A stretch of 64,000 bases of DNA from Actinomycetes bacterium (GCA_025360105.1 JANYCT010000040.1:186001-250000); one strand, 5' to 3'. Shown: positions 44,602 to 53,636, counted from the first letter of the stretch. A program made the numbers and translations. Notes: generated by a model from the sequence alone, not told the origin.

Positions 44602-46656
44602 CTACCGGGTAGGAGCAGGCAGCGTAGGAACAGCCAGCAGAGAAGCAGACAGGGTGGCATGAGGCGGCGCCGCCTGCGCCACCTCGACGGTGAGACGATC
44701 GATGAAGACGTCGACAGGAACACCGCGCTCGACATCGCCGCCGCGAGGGTTCACGCCGAAGGTGATCGCTGCAACGTCGTCGTCGCCCACGACGAGGACA
44801 TACGGCAGCTTTTCGAGCTTCGCAGCACGAATGCGCTTACCGAGTTGATCATTGGCCTCAATCACATCGACGCGGAACCCAGCAGCACGCAACGTTGCCG
44901 CCGTCGCATGCGCGTATTCCTCGTGTGCTGTGGCGACCGGCAGGATGCGCACCTGTACGGGCGCCAGCCACGCGGGGAAGGCTCCCGCGTAGTGCTCGAG
45001 CAACACGCCGAAGAACCGTTCGACCGAGCCGAACAATGCACGGTGCAACATGATCGGCTGGTGGCGGTTGTTGTCGGCCCCCACGTACTCGAGGTTGAAC
45101 CGCTCGGGCAGGTTGAAGTCGAGCTGGATCGTGCTGAGCTGCCATGTGCGCCCGATCGCATCGCGCACATCGATGTCGATCTTCGGTCCGTAGAACGCTG
45201 CGTCTCCGGTCTTCACCTTGTAGGGCAGCTCGTGACGGTGCAGTGCCTCACGGAGCGCCTCGGTCGCCTTATCCCAAATCTCATCTGAACCGACCGACTT
45301 CTTGGGATCGCGTGTACTCAGGTTTGCCGTGAAGTCATTGAAGCCAAACGCACGCAACACCGAGAGTACGAAGTCGAGCAGCGACGCGATCTCGTCGAGC
45401 AGCTGATCCTCGGTGCAATAGATGTGACTGTCATCTTGGGTGAATCCACGAATGCGCATGAGCCCGTGCAGCGTGCCAGCGCGCTCGTAGCGGTACACGG
45501 TGCCGAGTTCAAACAGCCGCAGCGGAAGCTCACGATACGAACGCTGCCGCGACCGAAAGATGAGACAGTGCATCGGGCAGTTCATCGGCTTCATGTAGTA
45601 GGTGCCGTTGTCCATCTCCATCGGCGGATACATGCCGTCTTTGTAGAAGTCGAGATGTCCACTGGTCTGGAACAGGTTCGCGTTTGCGAGGTGCGGCGTG
45701 AACACGAACTGATAACCGCCGCTCTCGTGCCGCTGACGGCTGTAGTCCTCCATCTGCTTACGAACGATGGCACCCTTGGGATGCCACACGGCCAAGCCGC
45801 CACCGAGTTCGTGCGGGAAGCTGAGCAGGTCGAGTTCGGTGGCGAGCTTGCGATGATCCCGCTTCTCAGCTTCCTCGAGGCGATGCAAGTGTTCGTCGAG
45901 CGCGGCCTTGGAGTCCCATGCCGTGCCGTAGATGCGTTGCAGCATCGGACCTTTTTCATTGCCGCGCCAATAGGCACCAGCCACCTTCATCAGCTTGAAG
46001 TGGCCGAGTTTGCCGGTCGATGCAACGTGGGGCCCGCGGCACATATCGACAAACGCATCGGTGTTGCGATACACGCTCACCGTGCCACTCGGGTCGACCT
46101 CGGCTGCGTCGACGTTCACATCTTCGTCGTCAGGGTCGATCTGCTCGCCAACGAGCGCACGCACGCGTTCGATGATCTCGCATTTGTACGGCTGATCGGC
46201 GAACAGTACAAGCGCATCGTCGATACTCATTTCGCTGCGCACAAAGGGTTGGTTCGCCGCCATGATCTCGCGCATGCGCACCTCGACCGCGACCAAGTCG
46301 TCCTCGCTGAAGGTCTTGGCATCGGGCAATTCGAAATCGTAGTAGAAGCCATCAGTGATGGCCGGGCCGATAGAGAACTTCGCGCCCGGAAACAGCTGCG
46401 TGACAGCTTGGGCCATCACGTGTGAGGTGCTGTGGCGCAGCACGTGACGTCCCTCGTCGGAGTCGCCGGTGATGATGGCAACCGACGCACCCTGCGACAG
46501 CGGTGCACCAAGGTCGGCCTCGTAGCCGTCGACAATCGCCGCGACTGCAGCCTTCGCGAGCCGCGAGCCAATCGACGCCGCCACATCGCCGGCGGTGCTG
46601 CCCTCGGAAAATGAGCGTTGCGAACCGTCGGGAAGGGTGATGAGTATCTCAGCCAT
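44602..46656 (-). CDS. thrS: threonine--tRNA ligase
   Basis: Class II synthetase that charges tRNA-Thr, 684 residues. Order: TGS domain (1-62, ITLPDGSQRSFSEGSTAGDV), editing/SAD domain (HSTSHVMAQAV, DMCRGPHVASTG), catalytic core with zinc-binding Cys in MNCPMHCLIF, and motif 3 region ALFGSVERFFGVL; anticodon domain at the C-terminus (PVQVRILPVATAHEEYA). A final 25-residue Ala/Pro tail is extra. ATG 46656 is preferred over ATG 46668, which overlaps a TAGAAT hexamer. Confidence 0.98.
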   Translation of the reverse strand: MAEILITLPDGSQRSFSEGSTAGDVAASIGSRLAKAAVAAIVDGYEADLGAPLSQGASVAIITGDSDEGRHVLRHSTSHVMAQAVTQLFPGAKFSIGPAITDGFYYDFELPDAKTFSEDDLVAVEVRMREIMAANQPFVRSEMSIDDALVLFADQPYKCEIIERVRALVGEQIDPDDEDVNVDAAEVDPSGTVSVYRNTDAFVDMCRGPHVASTGKLGHFKLMKVAGAYWRGNEKGPMLQRIYGTAWDSKAALDEHLHRLEEAEKRDHRKLATELDLLSFPHELGGGLAVWHPKGAIVRKQMEDYSRQRHESGGYQFVFTPHLANANLFQTSGHLDFYKDGMYPPMEMDNGTYYMKPMNCPMHCLIFRSRQRSYRELPLRLFELGTVYRYERAGTLHGLMRIRGFTQDDSHIYCTEDQLLDEIASLLDFVLSVLRAFGFNDFTANLSTRDPKKSVGSDEIWDKATEALREALHRHELPYKVKTGDAAFYGPKIDIDVRDAIGRTWQLSTIQLDFNLPERFNLEYVGADNNRHQPIMLHRALFGSVERFFGVLLEHYAGAFPAWLAPVQVRILPVATAHEEYAHATAATLRAAGFRVDVIEANDQLGKRIRAAKLEKLPYVLVVGDDDVAAITFGVNPRGGDVERGVPVDVFIDRLTVEVAQAAPPHATLSASLLAVPTLPAPTR

Positions 46657-46666
46657 AGCAAGGGGC

Positions 46667-46672
46667 ATTCTA
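46667..46672 (-). promoter_or_regulatory. -10 hexamer TAGAAT upstream of thrS
   Basis: TAGAAT on the minus strand ends 10 bases before ATG 46656, predicting a leader of about 3 bases. I saw no T-box features in the 83-base gap. Confidence 0.4.
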
Positions 46673-46739
46673 CGGGCGCGCCACGCCGAGCGAGAGTAAT
46701 TACCGACGCTCAATGATGTAGTTAACAACGACTGAGCTG

Positions 46740-47516
46740 CTATTCGACGCCGACCAGGCTGAGTGCAGGTTCGCTACCGCGCTCGGCTTCTTCGTGAACG
46801 TGAGCGATCACGGCCTTGTCCGCCGGCAGGCTCTCTGCGTTCTTGGTGGCGTAGGTGTTGCGGTACTCCTGACCAGTGAGCTCGCGAATTTCAAACATCA
46901 ACTCGTCGGTGATCTGGCGCAGCACCAAGTGGTCGTCTTCTCGCGAACGATAACGCTCAACCTTGAGAGCGCGACCGATCTTGATGGTGCACGCCTTGCG
47001 TACCTTGGGCAGCTTGGCATCAGGAGGCTGGATCGCGTCGGTGCCGATGATACCTACCGGAAAAATGGGGCAACCGACCTTTAACGCCAGTCGTGCCGCA
47101 CCGGTGTGACCCTTGTACAGATAGCCATCGCGGCTGCGAGTGCCCTCGGGGAAGATGCCGAACAGTTCACCGCGACGTAACACCGCCTCGGCGGCATCGA
47201 GCGCACCGCGGCTTTTTTCACCCCCGCTGCGGTCGATCGGGATCATGCCCATTGCAGGAAAAATGAACTTTGTCTTCCACGAATTCATGTACTCGGCCTT
47301 GCCAACGAAGCTGATATTGCGGCCTACATGCAACATCAGAAACCCACTGTCGAGGAAGCTGATGTGGTTGGGACACAGAATGGCAGGACCATCAGCGGGT
47401 AGCCGTTCGAAACCATCGAGGTCGAAATGCCAGAGATGCTTGGCAAGCGGACCGAACATCTTGCGCGTTCGCTCCTGGGTCTTGCCGGCGCTAGCGGGCA
47501 CGGGCGCGTCACCCAT
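46740..47516 (-). CDS. 1-acyl-sn-glycerol-3-phosphate acyltransferase (PlsC-like)
   Basis: A 258-residue PlsC-family acyltransferase for phosphatidate synthesis. Motif I NHISFLD (H-x4-D), motif II PIDRSGG, motif III FPEGTRSRDGYL and motif IV VGCPIFPVGIIG are intact. The C-terminal 45 residues (SLPADKAVIAHVHEEAERG) are extra. The start is ATG 47516, with AGGTGA upstream; GTG 47525 is an alternative. It is upstream of thrS on the same strand and separated by about 80 bases. Confidence 0.92.
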   Translation of the reverse strand: MGDAPVPASAGKTQERTRKMFGPLAKHLWHFDLDGFERLPADGPAILCPNHISFLDSGFLMLHVGRNISFVGKAEYMNSWKTKFIFPAMGMIPIDRSGGEKSRGALDAAEAVLRRGELFGIFPEGTRSRDGYLYKGHTGAARLALKVGCPIFPVGIIGTDAIQPPDAKLPKVRKACTIKIGRALKVERYRSREDDHLVLRQITDELMFEIRELTGQEYRNTYATKNAESLPADKAVIAHVHEEAERGSEPALSLVGVE

Positions 47517-47658
47517 CGCCGTCACCTACCCTCACCTGCATGGCACATGCCATCACTGTAAACGACTTGGCACGTGCTCGGCGTACACGGCGTTCGACCA
47601 TTGTGCGAACATTCGATGACGACGATGTGTGAGACGGCTCACACGAGATCGGTAGACG

Positions 47659-48783
47659 TCAGAGCACCACGCCGAGCAGCGCCGCCGCCGCGCTCACATC
47701 GCGACCGGCAGCCGCCTGGGCATCGATGGCGAGCACCGCGGAGGCTGAATCGAGATCGTTGTCGAGGCATGCGCGCACCTGATCGATGACGTGCGATGGC
47801 GAGGATCCGACTCCCGCCTGCCACCGCTCGAGCCGGGCGAGCGCGCGGGGCATGAGTTCGTCGTCCCAACTCCAATCGTGGCGATAGTGGTGCTCGACGA
47901 TCGCAAGCCGGATCGAGCGGGGATCCCAAGTCTCACGGAGCTTGTCGATGAACACCAGGTTGCCCAGACTCTTCGACATCTTCTTGCCCTCCATGTACAC
48001 CATGGGTCCGTGCAGCCAGTGCTTTACGAACTGCTCACCCGTGGCAGCTTCGCTCTGCGCACGCTCGCACTCATGATGCGGAAAGATGAGGTCTGACCCC
48101 CCGCCGTGGAGGTCGATGGTGGCGCCGAGTTCGCGCAAGGCAAGCGCGCTGCACTCGATGTGCCAACCCGGCCGGCCCGGCCCCCACAGCGTCTCCCACG
48201 ATGGTTCGTCGGGCTGCGACGGGTGCCACAGCACGAAGTCGAGCGGATCGCGCTTGTTGGGGTCGTCGATATGCCCACCGCGTTCGCGTGCAAAGTCGAT
48301 CATCTGCTCACGCGTGTAGTGCGAGACAGAGCCGAAGCTGGGGACCTTCGACACATCGAAGTACACCGAGCCGCCCGCCTGATACGCGAAGCCGCGTTCA
48401 AGCACGATGCCGATGAACCCACGAATATCGCTGATGGCCGACGATGCGCGTGGCGTGCTGTACATCGGCAACATGTTGAGCGCCGTCATGTCGCGTTCGA
48501 AACGAGCTTCCTCGCCGGCAGCGAGATCGAGGTAGTGCACACCGAGTTGACGCGCCTTGGCGAACAACGGGTCGTCGACATCGGTCACGTTGCGCACACA
48601 CTTCACCTGATGGCCGAGATCGATCAGACGGCGCTGAAGGATGTCGTAGGTGACGAACGTGGCGGCGTGGCCCAGATGCGTGGCGTCGTACGGCGTGATG
48701 CCGCAGGTGTACATCAACACCGTGGGACCGGGCTCGAATGGCACCACGGCTTGACGGGCCGTGTCGTACAAACGCATGGTCAA
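47659..48783 (-). CDS. mshC: mycothiol ligase: cysteine:GlcN-Ins ligase
   Basis: ATP-dependent ligation of L-cysteine to 1D-myo-inosityl-glucosamine, the third step to mycothiol. The 374-residue protein is a CysS paralogue; MshC-type marks are MYTCGITPYDATHLGHAA (CysS has CGPTVY), NVTDVDDPLF, GRPGWHIECSA, LHGGGSDLIFPHHE and KMSKSLGNLV. It ends ALLGV and lacks the CysS anticodon domain. The zinc and aminoacyl-adenylate residues look intact. The TTG start at 48783 overlaps the npdG stop; ATG 48777 is possible. mshA, B and D are not in the window. Confidence 0.92.
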   Translation of the reverse strand: MTMRLYDTARQAVVPFEPGPTVLMYTCGITPYDATHLGHAATFVTYDILQRRLIDLGHQVKCVRNVTDVDDPLFAKARQLGVHYLDLAAGEEARFERDMTALNMLPMYSTPRASSAISDIRGFIGIVLERGFAYQAGGSVYFDVSKVPSFGSVSHYTREQMIDFARERGGHIDDPNKRDPLDFVLWHPSQPDEPSWETLWGPGRPGWHIECSALALRELGATIDLHGGGSDLIFPHHECERAQSEAATGEQFVKHWLHGPMVYMEGKKMSKSLGNLVFIDKLRETWDPRSIRLAIVEHHYRHDWSWDDELMPRALARLERWQAGVGSSPSHVIDQVRACLDNDLDSASAVLAIDAQAAAGRDVSAAAALLGVVL

Positions 48784-49487
48784 GACGGCGTTCCTTCAGC
48801 CTTCGCGGTGGTCTTCTGCGCATCGCGAGGATCGGAACGAATGCCCGTCAGCTTGGGAGCGACGCGGGTCTTGTAGCGCACGTTCAGCTGGAGCAATACG
48901 GCGGTGAACGCCTCGATGGCGGTGGCGTTCGACAGTTCGCCGGCGTCGAGCGGGCGGCAGCCGGGGATCTTCGCAACGATCTCGGCCACTTCGAGAATGG
49001 CCTTTGGATCGTCGCTACAGATCAGAACATCAGAGTCGATCGGCGATCCGAGATGGCCCAGTTCGGTGGCCGGGAGGTGATGGAACGCCGCGACCACACG
49101 ACAACGTGGCACCGCGGCCTGAACGTGCGCTGCCACGCTGCCGCGCGGCGGCACGAGCGGCTGGAATTCATGGCCGACACGCACCAGCGCGTTGGCCATG
49201 CTGATGACCACTTTGCCGGCGAGCAGTTCTTCATATTCCTGCGCTGTGGTCGCCGCCGAGTCCCATGGCGTGGCGATGACCACGAGGTCGCCCGCTGCAG
49301 CGCCAGGGTTGTCGGCGCACTCGAGACGCGCGGCGAGGTCGGGCCACTTCGCAACGAGCTGGTCACGAACCTCCATGGATCGGTACTTCGACCGTGATCC
49401 GATGATGCACGTGTAACCCACCGAGGCGAGGCGCGCTGCCAGAGCACTACCCGCCGGACCTGTACCACCCAAGATTCCGATACGCAT
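48780..49487 (-). CDS. npdG: NADPH-dependent F420 reductase
   Basis: A 235-residue F420:NADP+ oxidoreductase, which passes electrons between NADPH and the deazaflavin F420. Seen: Rossmann loop GILGGTGPAGSALAARLA, the NADP-phosphate site CIIGSRSKYRS, VVIATPWDS, and the F420 side HHLPATELGHLG with PIDSDVLICSDD. Ending LNVRYKTRVAPKLTGI is typical. F420H2 made here can serve the luciferase-like enzymes. The start is ATG 49487; an upstream ATG at 49505 lacks support. It overlaps mshC. Confidence 0.92.
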   Translation of the reverse strand: MRIGILGGTGPAGSALAARLASVGYTCIIGSRSKYRSMEVRDQLVAKWPDLAARLECADNPGAAAGDLVVIATPWDSAATTAQEYEELLAGKVVISMANALVRVGHEFQPLVPPRGSVAAHVQAAVPRCRVVAAFHHLPATELGHLGSPIDSDVLICSDDPKAILEVAEIVAKIPGCRPLDAGELSNATAIEAFTAVLLQLNVRYKTRVAPKLTGIRSDPRDAQKTTAKAEGTPS

Positions 49488-49513
49488 CCGCTCAGCCTGC
49501 CACAACGAGTGCC

Positions 49514-49541
49514 TTGCGCCCCACTAGATCGAAGCTAGGGT
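49514..49541 (+). promoter_or_regulatory. promoter of the enoyl reductase gene
   Basis: TTGCGC (49514-49519), 16-base spacer, TAGGGT (49536-49541), ending 7 bases before ATG 49549. No ribosome-binding site, so the transcript is probably leaderless. Confidence 0.5.
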
Positions 49542-49548
49542 CGAATCC

Positions 49549-50316
49549 ATGGGTCTGCTCACTGGCAAGAACATCGTGATCACCGGGGTGCTCACCGACG
49601 CATCGCTCGCGTTCGGTGTGGCCAAGCTGGCACAGGAGGAGGGCGCCAACGTGGTGCTCACCGGCGCAGGGCGTGCACTCAGCCTCACCGAACGCGTCGC
49701 CCGCAAATTGCCGGCTCCGGCACCCGTATTCGAGCTCGATGTCACCGTGCCCGAGCACCTCGTGTCAGTGCGCAACTCCGTGAGCGAGATCTGGGATCAC
49801 GTCGACGGCGTGCTGCACGCCATCGGCTTCGCGCCCGCGGTATGTCTGGGCGACGACTTTATGGCGGCCACCTGGGACGACGTCTCCATTGCGATGAACA
49901 TCTCGGCGTATTCGCTCAAGACCTTGGCCGACGCATTCGTGCCATTGATGACGGCGGGCGGTTCCTTCGTCGGCCTCGACTTCGACAACACCGTTGCGTG
50001 GCCGGCCTACAACTGGATGGGAGTCGCCAAGTCGGCGCTCGAATCCGTCAACCGCTATCTGGCGAAGGAACTGGGTCCGAAGGGCATCCGCAGTAATCTC
50101 GTGGCTGCCGGTCCGGTGAAAACGATGGCGGCCAAGAGCATCCCCGGTTTCAAGAAGTTCGAGGACATTTGGGATGATCGCGCCCCGCTTGGCTGGGACG
50201 TTTTCGATTCATCTGCGGTGGCCAAAGCAGCGGTCGCGCTGCTCAGCGATTGGTTCCCCGCAACTACCGGTGAGATCATCCACGTCGATGGCGGCTTTCA
50301 CGCAATCGGCGCCTAA
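49549..50316 (+). CDS. enoyl-ACP reductase, InhA/FabI type
   Basis: A 255-residue NADH-dependent enoyl-acyl-carrier-protein reductase of type II fatty acid synthesis. Match to InhA is high: GKNIVITGVLTDASLAFGVA, LLELDV-like FELDVTVPEHL, HAIGFAP, NISAYSLKTLA, GLDFDN, PAYNWMGVAKSALESVNRYL (catalytic Tyr and Lys) and SNLVAAGPVKT. Residues facing the NADH pocket (GxxxxxSxAxxxA) are conserved as in InhA. It stands alone, divergent from npdG. The usual InhA partner fabG/mabA is not adjacent. Confidence 0.95.
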   Translation: MGLLTGKNIVITGVLTDASLAFGVAKLAQEEGANVVLTGAGRALSLTERVARKLPAPAPVFELDVTVPEHLVSVRNSVSEIWDHVDGVLHAIGFAPAVCLGDDFMAATWDDVSIAMNISAYSLKTLADAFVPLMTAGGSFVGLDFDNTVAWPAYNWMGVAKSALESVNRYLAKELGPKGIRSNLVAAGPVKTMAAKSIPGFKKFEDIWDDRAPLGWDVFDSSAVAKAAVALLSDWFPATTGEIIHVDGGFHAIGA

Positions 50317-50333
50317 TGGCATGAGACCGGTAT

Positions 50334-50410
50334 CACCCGACCGGGTTCACCCGACCAAATACACCCGACCAAATACACCCGACCAAGTTCACCCGACCAA
50401 GTTCACCCGA
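50334..50410. repeat. six copies of a 14-bp tandem repeat
   Basis: cacccga recurs at 50334, 50348, 50362, 50376, 50390 and 50404, exactly 14 bases apart, in units of the form (t)tcacccgaccaa(a/g). It fills most of the 171-base gap between the enoyl reductase stop and pepA. Confidence 0.95.
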
Positions 50411-50487
50411 CAAGGGTGTGGTACGGCGTTTCGTAACCCCGATAATGTTGGTCAGGTTGCCATCGCTACGAGGAGATCAGCCACACC

Positions 50488-51951
50488 ATGAATATCGTCG
50501 TTCAATCCGGAGATGCACTGCACGACCCGTGGGAATTGGCGGTGGTGTTTGGTTTCGTGAATGAGAGTCTCCCCGATCCGGTTGCCGGCCTGATCGAAAG
50601 CGCCGATTTCACCGGCAAGGCGAACCAGACCGCTCTCGTGTATCCCAAGGGTGCCCTTGCAGCAAAGCGACTGCTGCTCGTGGGCCTCGGCGAACGCGCA
50701 TCTGTCGATGCCGAGCGCTTGCGCCAGGCCACCGCCACGGCGATCCGCCAGATACGTACGCTGCAGGTCGCCGACGTTGCGGTCGGCTTTCCTGACGATA
50801 TTGCGATCGATGGCGCAGCGGCCGGCCAGGCCACCGCAGAGGGCCTGCTGCTCGGCGCCTACCGTTACCTGCTGCACCGCACGGGAATGCCCACCGATGA
50901 GACGTTCGAGGTCGCTTCGGTCACCATCGTGGTCAGCGGCGACGCCGCTGCCGTCGCCGCAGGCGTCGAGGCAGGCTCTGTCATCGGCAGGGCCACATGC
51001 TTGGCGCGCGACTTGGTGAACTGCCCCCCCGACCGCAAGACACCGCCGTTGCTCGCCGACGAGGCCGTGGCGCTCGGCGAGCGGATGCCGAGCATCAGCG
51101 TCACCGTCTTCGACGAGAACCGTCTCGCCGCCGAGGGTTTCGGTGGCATCATCGCGGTCGGCAAGGGTTCCGACAGCCCACCGCGGTTCATCATCATGGA
51201 ATACGGCGCCCAGCTCAAAGACGTTCCCACGATTTGCCTGGTTGGTAAGGGGCTCACGTTCGATTCTGGCGGCCTCAATATCAAAACGGCCGAGGGTATG
51301 GAAACGATGAAGAACGACATGGGCGGTTCCGCCGCTGTGTTCGGGGTGATGCATGCCGTCGCTGGTCTCGGCCTGCCCCTGCACGTCGTAGGGCTCGTGC
51401 CGTCGGCTGAGAACATGCCAAGCGGTCGCTCGTACCGACCCGGCGACATCGTCACCTCGCTCAGCGGCAAGACCATCGAGATCCTCAACACCGACGCCGA
51501 GGGTCGGGTGATCCTGTCGGACGCGCTGCATTACGCGCAGCGCTACGAGCCCGCTGCGATCATCGAATTCTCCACGCTCACCGGTGCGGTGATCATCGCA
51601 CTTGGCAACGTCGCCAGCGCCGTCATGGCGACCGACCAAGCTCTTGCCGACGCACTGCTCGCAGCTGCCGTCTCGAGCAACGACCGCGCCTGGCAGCTGC
51701 CTCTGTGGGAGGAGTACCACGAGATGGTTAAGAGCGACATCGCCGATCTGAAGAACCTCGCAGGACGAGCCGCAGGCAGCATCACCGCCGGTGCGTTCTT
51801 GTCGGCGTTCGTCGGGGACTACGCATTCGCACACCTCGACATCGCCGGCACGGCCTGGCTCGACGCCCCGAAGAAGCCATACCACTCCAAGGGTGGCACC
51901 GGGTCGGGCGTGCGCCTAGTCACCGAGTTTCTTCGTCACTACGGCAACTGA
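50488..51951 (+). CDS. pepA: leucyl aminopeptidase (M17, PepA)
   Basis: A 487-residue cytosolic zinc/manganese aminopeptidase removing N-terminal residues from peptides. The C-terminal catalytic domain shows VGKGLTFDSGGLNIKTAEGM, MKNDMGGSAA, and the M17 signature NTDAEGRVILSDAL, then GAFLSAFVGDYAFAHLDIAG. The N-terminal macro-like domain is about 1-165. ATG 50488 has GAGGAG 13 bases upstream. It is followed by an AbgT transporter after 14 bases. Confidence 0.96.
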   Translation: MNIVVQSGDALHDPWELAVVFGFVNESLPDPVAGLIESADFTGKANQTALVYPKGALAAKRLLLVGLGERASVDAERLRQATATAIRQIRTLQVADVAVGFPDDIAIDGAAAGQATAEGLLLGAYRYLLHRTGMPTDETFEVASVTIVVSGDAAAVAAGVEAGSVIGRATCLARDLVNCPPDRKTPPLLADEAVALGERMPSISVTVFDENRLAAEGFGGIIAVGKGSDSPPRFIIMEYGAQLKDVPTICLVGKGLTFDSGGLNIKTAEGMETMKNDMGGSAAVFGVMHAVAGLGLPLHVVGLVPSAENMPSGRSYRPGDIVTSLSGKTIEILNTDAEGRVILSDALHYAQRYEPAAIIEFSTLTGAVIIALGNVASAVMATDQALADALLAAAVSSNDRAWQLPLWEEYHEMVKSDIADLKNLAGRAAGSITAGAFLSAFVGDYAFAHLDIAGTAWLDAPKKPYHSKGGTGSGVRLVTEFLRHYGN

Positions 51952-51965
51952 GCAAGGGGGAACTG

Positions 51966-53636
51966 ATGACTGCAACTGTGAGCGCGGAGCCCAAGCGCAA
52001 ACTCAGCGAACGAATGCTCGATGGCATCGAGAAAGCGGGTAACAAGGTCCCCCATCCGGTGATCATGTTCCTGTACCTGATTGCCTTCGTCGCGCTCCTC
52101 TCAGCCGTGCTTGCCGCATTCAATGTCAAGGTCTCCGAAGAGGTCGCTGTTCCGGTGAACAAGACCGAGATTCACCGTTTGCAGGATGCGCTCGGTGGAT
52201 CCGTCGTGCCGTACGACACCTCCACCGGACAAATCGTGTCGCTCCCGCCGGTCATCATCGAGCAGCAGACGTTCGAGGTGAAGAGCCTGCTTTCGGTCGA
52301 CGGTCTGAGATTCGTCTTCTCGTCGTTCGTCAACAACTTCGCCGGGTTCGCCGTCGTGGCCGTCACCTTCATCGCAATGGCGGGGGTGGGCGTCGCCGAA
52401 AAGGCCGGGATGATGGCCGCGCTCATCCGAAAACTCGTGAAGGTGGCCCCGCCACGTTTGATCGCCTTTTTCATCATCATGGTCGGTGTGCTGTCGAGCG
52501 TGGCGTCTGACGCCGGATACCTGATCCTCATCCCGCTCGCAGCGGCGGCGTTCGTGACGCTCGGTAGACATCCATTGGCGGGTCTCGCCGCGGCCTTCGC
52601 AGGTGTGGCCTCAGTCTTCGCGGTCAACATCTTGATCACTCCGGTCGACAGCATGTTGACCGAGATCACCAACGAAGCGATCGGGCTCACCGGTGCCAAA
52701 CACATCGAGATCACGGCCAACCTGTACTTCGGTATCGCATCGTCCATCCTGATGGCCCTCGTCGCGGTCTTCGTGACCCAGCGCATTGTCGAGCCACGCC
52801 TTGGCAAGTGGGACCCATCGATTGGCGACACCGCGTATGGCAAAACCGACGAAGACGTCGATACCGAGGCCCAAGCGGCCGAAGCGCGTGGCCTGCGCTT
52901 TGCCCTCTACGGCTTCTTGGGCATGACGGCTCTCATCCTGCTGCTTACGCTGCCACCCGGAGCCCCATTGCGCGATCCCGTGACCGGCGACCTCATTGGC
53001 ACGACGCCCTTCATGGCCAGCCTGATCTTTCTCATCTCGCTCACGTTCCTGGCGTGCGGCATCTGTTACGGCAAAGGCGCCAAGACGATCAGCGGTAGCG
53101 GCGATGTGATCAACGCAGTCACCGCAACGTTTGCCGGCCTCTCCGGGCTGATCTTCATGTTGTTGATGATCAGCCAGTTCATTGCGTTCTTCAACTACAC
53201 CAACCTGCCGCGCGTCGCTGCCGTCGAAATGGCACACATCCTCGAACGAGCAGGTCTTGGCGCACTACCACTGTTGATCGGGTTGATCTTCGTGATCTTG
53301 CTGCTCGACATCATCATTCCCGGAGTCGTACCCAAATGGGCAATCTTTGCGCCGGTGTTCATCCCCATCTTCGTACGCCTCAACGTGGCGCCACAGACGG
53401 TGCTCGCCGCCTACCGCGTAGGTGACTCGCCGATGAACTCGGTGACACCGCTGATGGTGTATCTACCGTTCATCGTGACCGTGGCCCAGCGCTACGACAA
53501 AAAGGCTGGTCTCGGCACGATCATCTCGCTGATGGTGCCGTACGTGATTGCGATCCTCAGCGCGTGGCTGCTGCTGTTCATTGCCTGGTGGCTGCTCGGC
53601 ATTCCACTCGGACCCGGTTCACCGATCAGCATCTGA
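51966..53636 (+). CDS. AbgT-family transporter
   Basis: A 556-residue membrane protein of the AbgT family (p-aminobenzoyl-glutamate importers or MtrF-type exporters). N-terminus EKAGNKVPHPVIMFLYLIAFVA, GVAEKAGMMAALIRKLV, SSVASDAGYLILIPLAAAAF, NILITPVDSML and the C-terminal RVGDSPMNSVTPLMVYLPF are family signatures; about a dozen hydrophobic segments. It starts 14 bases after pepA with AAGGGGGAA upstream, so the two form one operon. Whether it imports a peptide-like compound or exports folate-linked compounds cannot be decided. Confidence 0.92.
   Translation: MTATVSAEPKRKLSERMLDGIEKAGNKVPHPVIMFLYLIAFVALLSAVLAAFNVKVSEEVAVPVNKTEIHRLQDALGGSVVPYDTSTGQIVSLPPVIIEQQTFEVKSLLSVDGLRFVFSSFVNNFAGFAVVAVTFIAMAGVGVAEKAGMMAALIRKLVKVAPPRLIAFFIIMVGVLSSVASDAGYLILIPLAAAAFVTLGRHPLAGLAAAFAGVASVFAVNILITPVDSMLTEITNEAIGLTGAKHIEITANLYFGIASSILMALVAVFVTQRIVEPRLGKWDPSIGDTAYGKTDEDVDTEAQAAEARGLRFALYGFLGMTALILLLTLPPGAPLRDPVTGDLIGTTPFMASLIFLISLTFLACGICYGKGAKTISGSGDVINAVTATFAGLSGLIFMLLMISQFIAFFNYTNLPRVAAVEMAHILERAGLGALPLLIGLIFVILLLDIIIPGVVPKWAIFAPVFIPIFVRLNVAPQTVLAAYRVGDSPMNSVTPLMVYLPFIVTVAQRYDKKAGLGTIISLMVPYVIAILSAWLLLFIAWWLLGIPLGPGSPISI

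Noticed and set aside
46657-46739. T-box leader for thrS
   Set aside because: The gap is 83 bases, too short, and lacks the T-box bulge sequence and a terminator.
47659-48783. Cysteinyl-tRNA synthetase (cysS)
   Set aside because: The CGITPYDATHLGHA motif, the missing anticodon domain and the ALLGV end fit MshC rather than CysS.
50334-50410. CRISPR-like periodic repeats
   Set aside because: The 14-bp units are contiguous, with no spacers, and there is no cas gene nearby.
50452-51885. 477-codon open frame antisense to pepA
   Set aside because: pepA motifs (NTDAEGRV) are intact on the plus strand. The antisense frame is an artefact of high GC.
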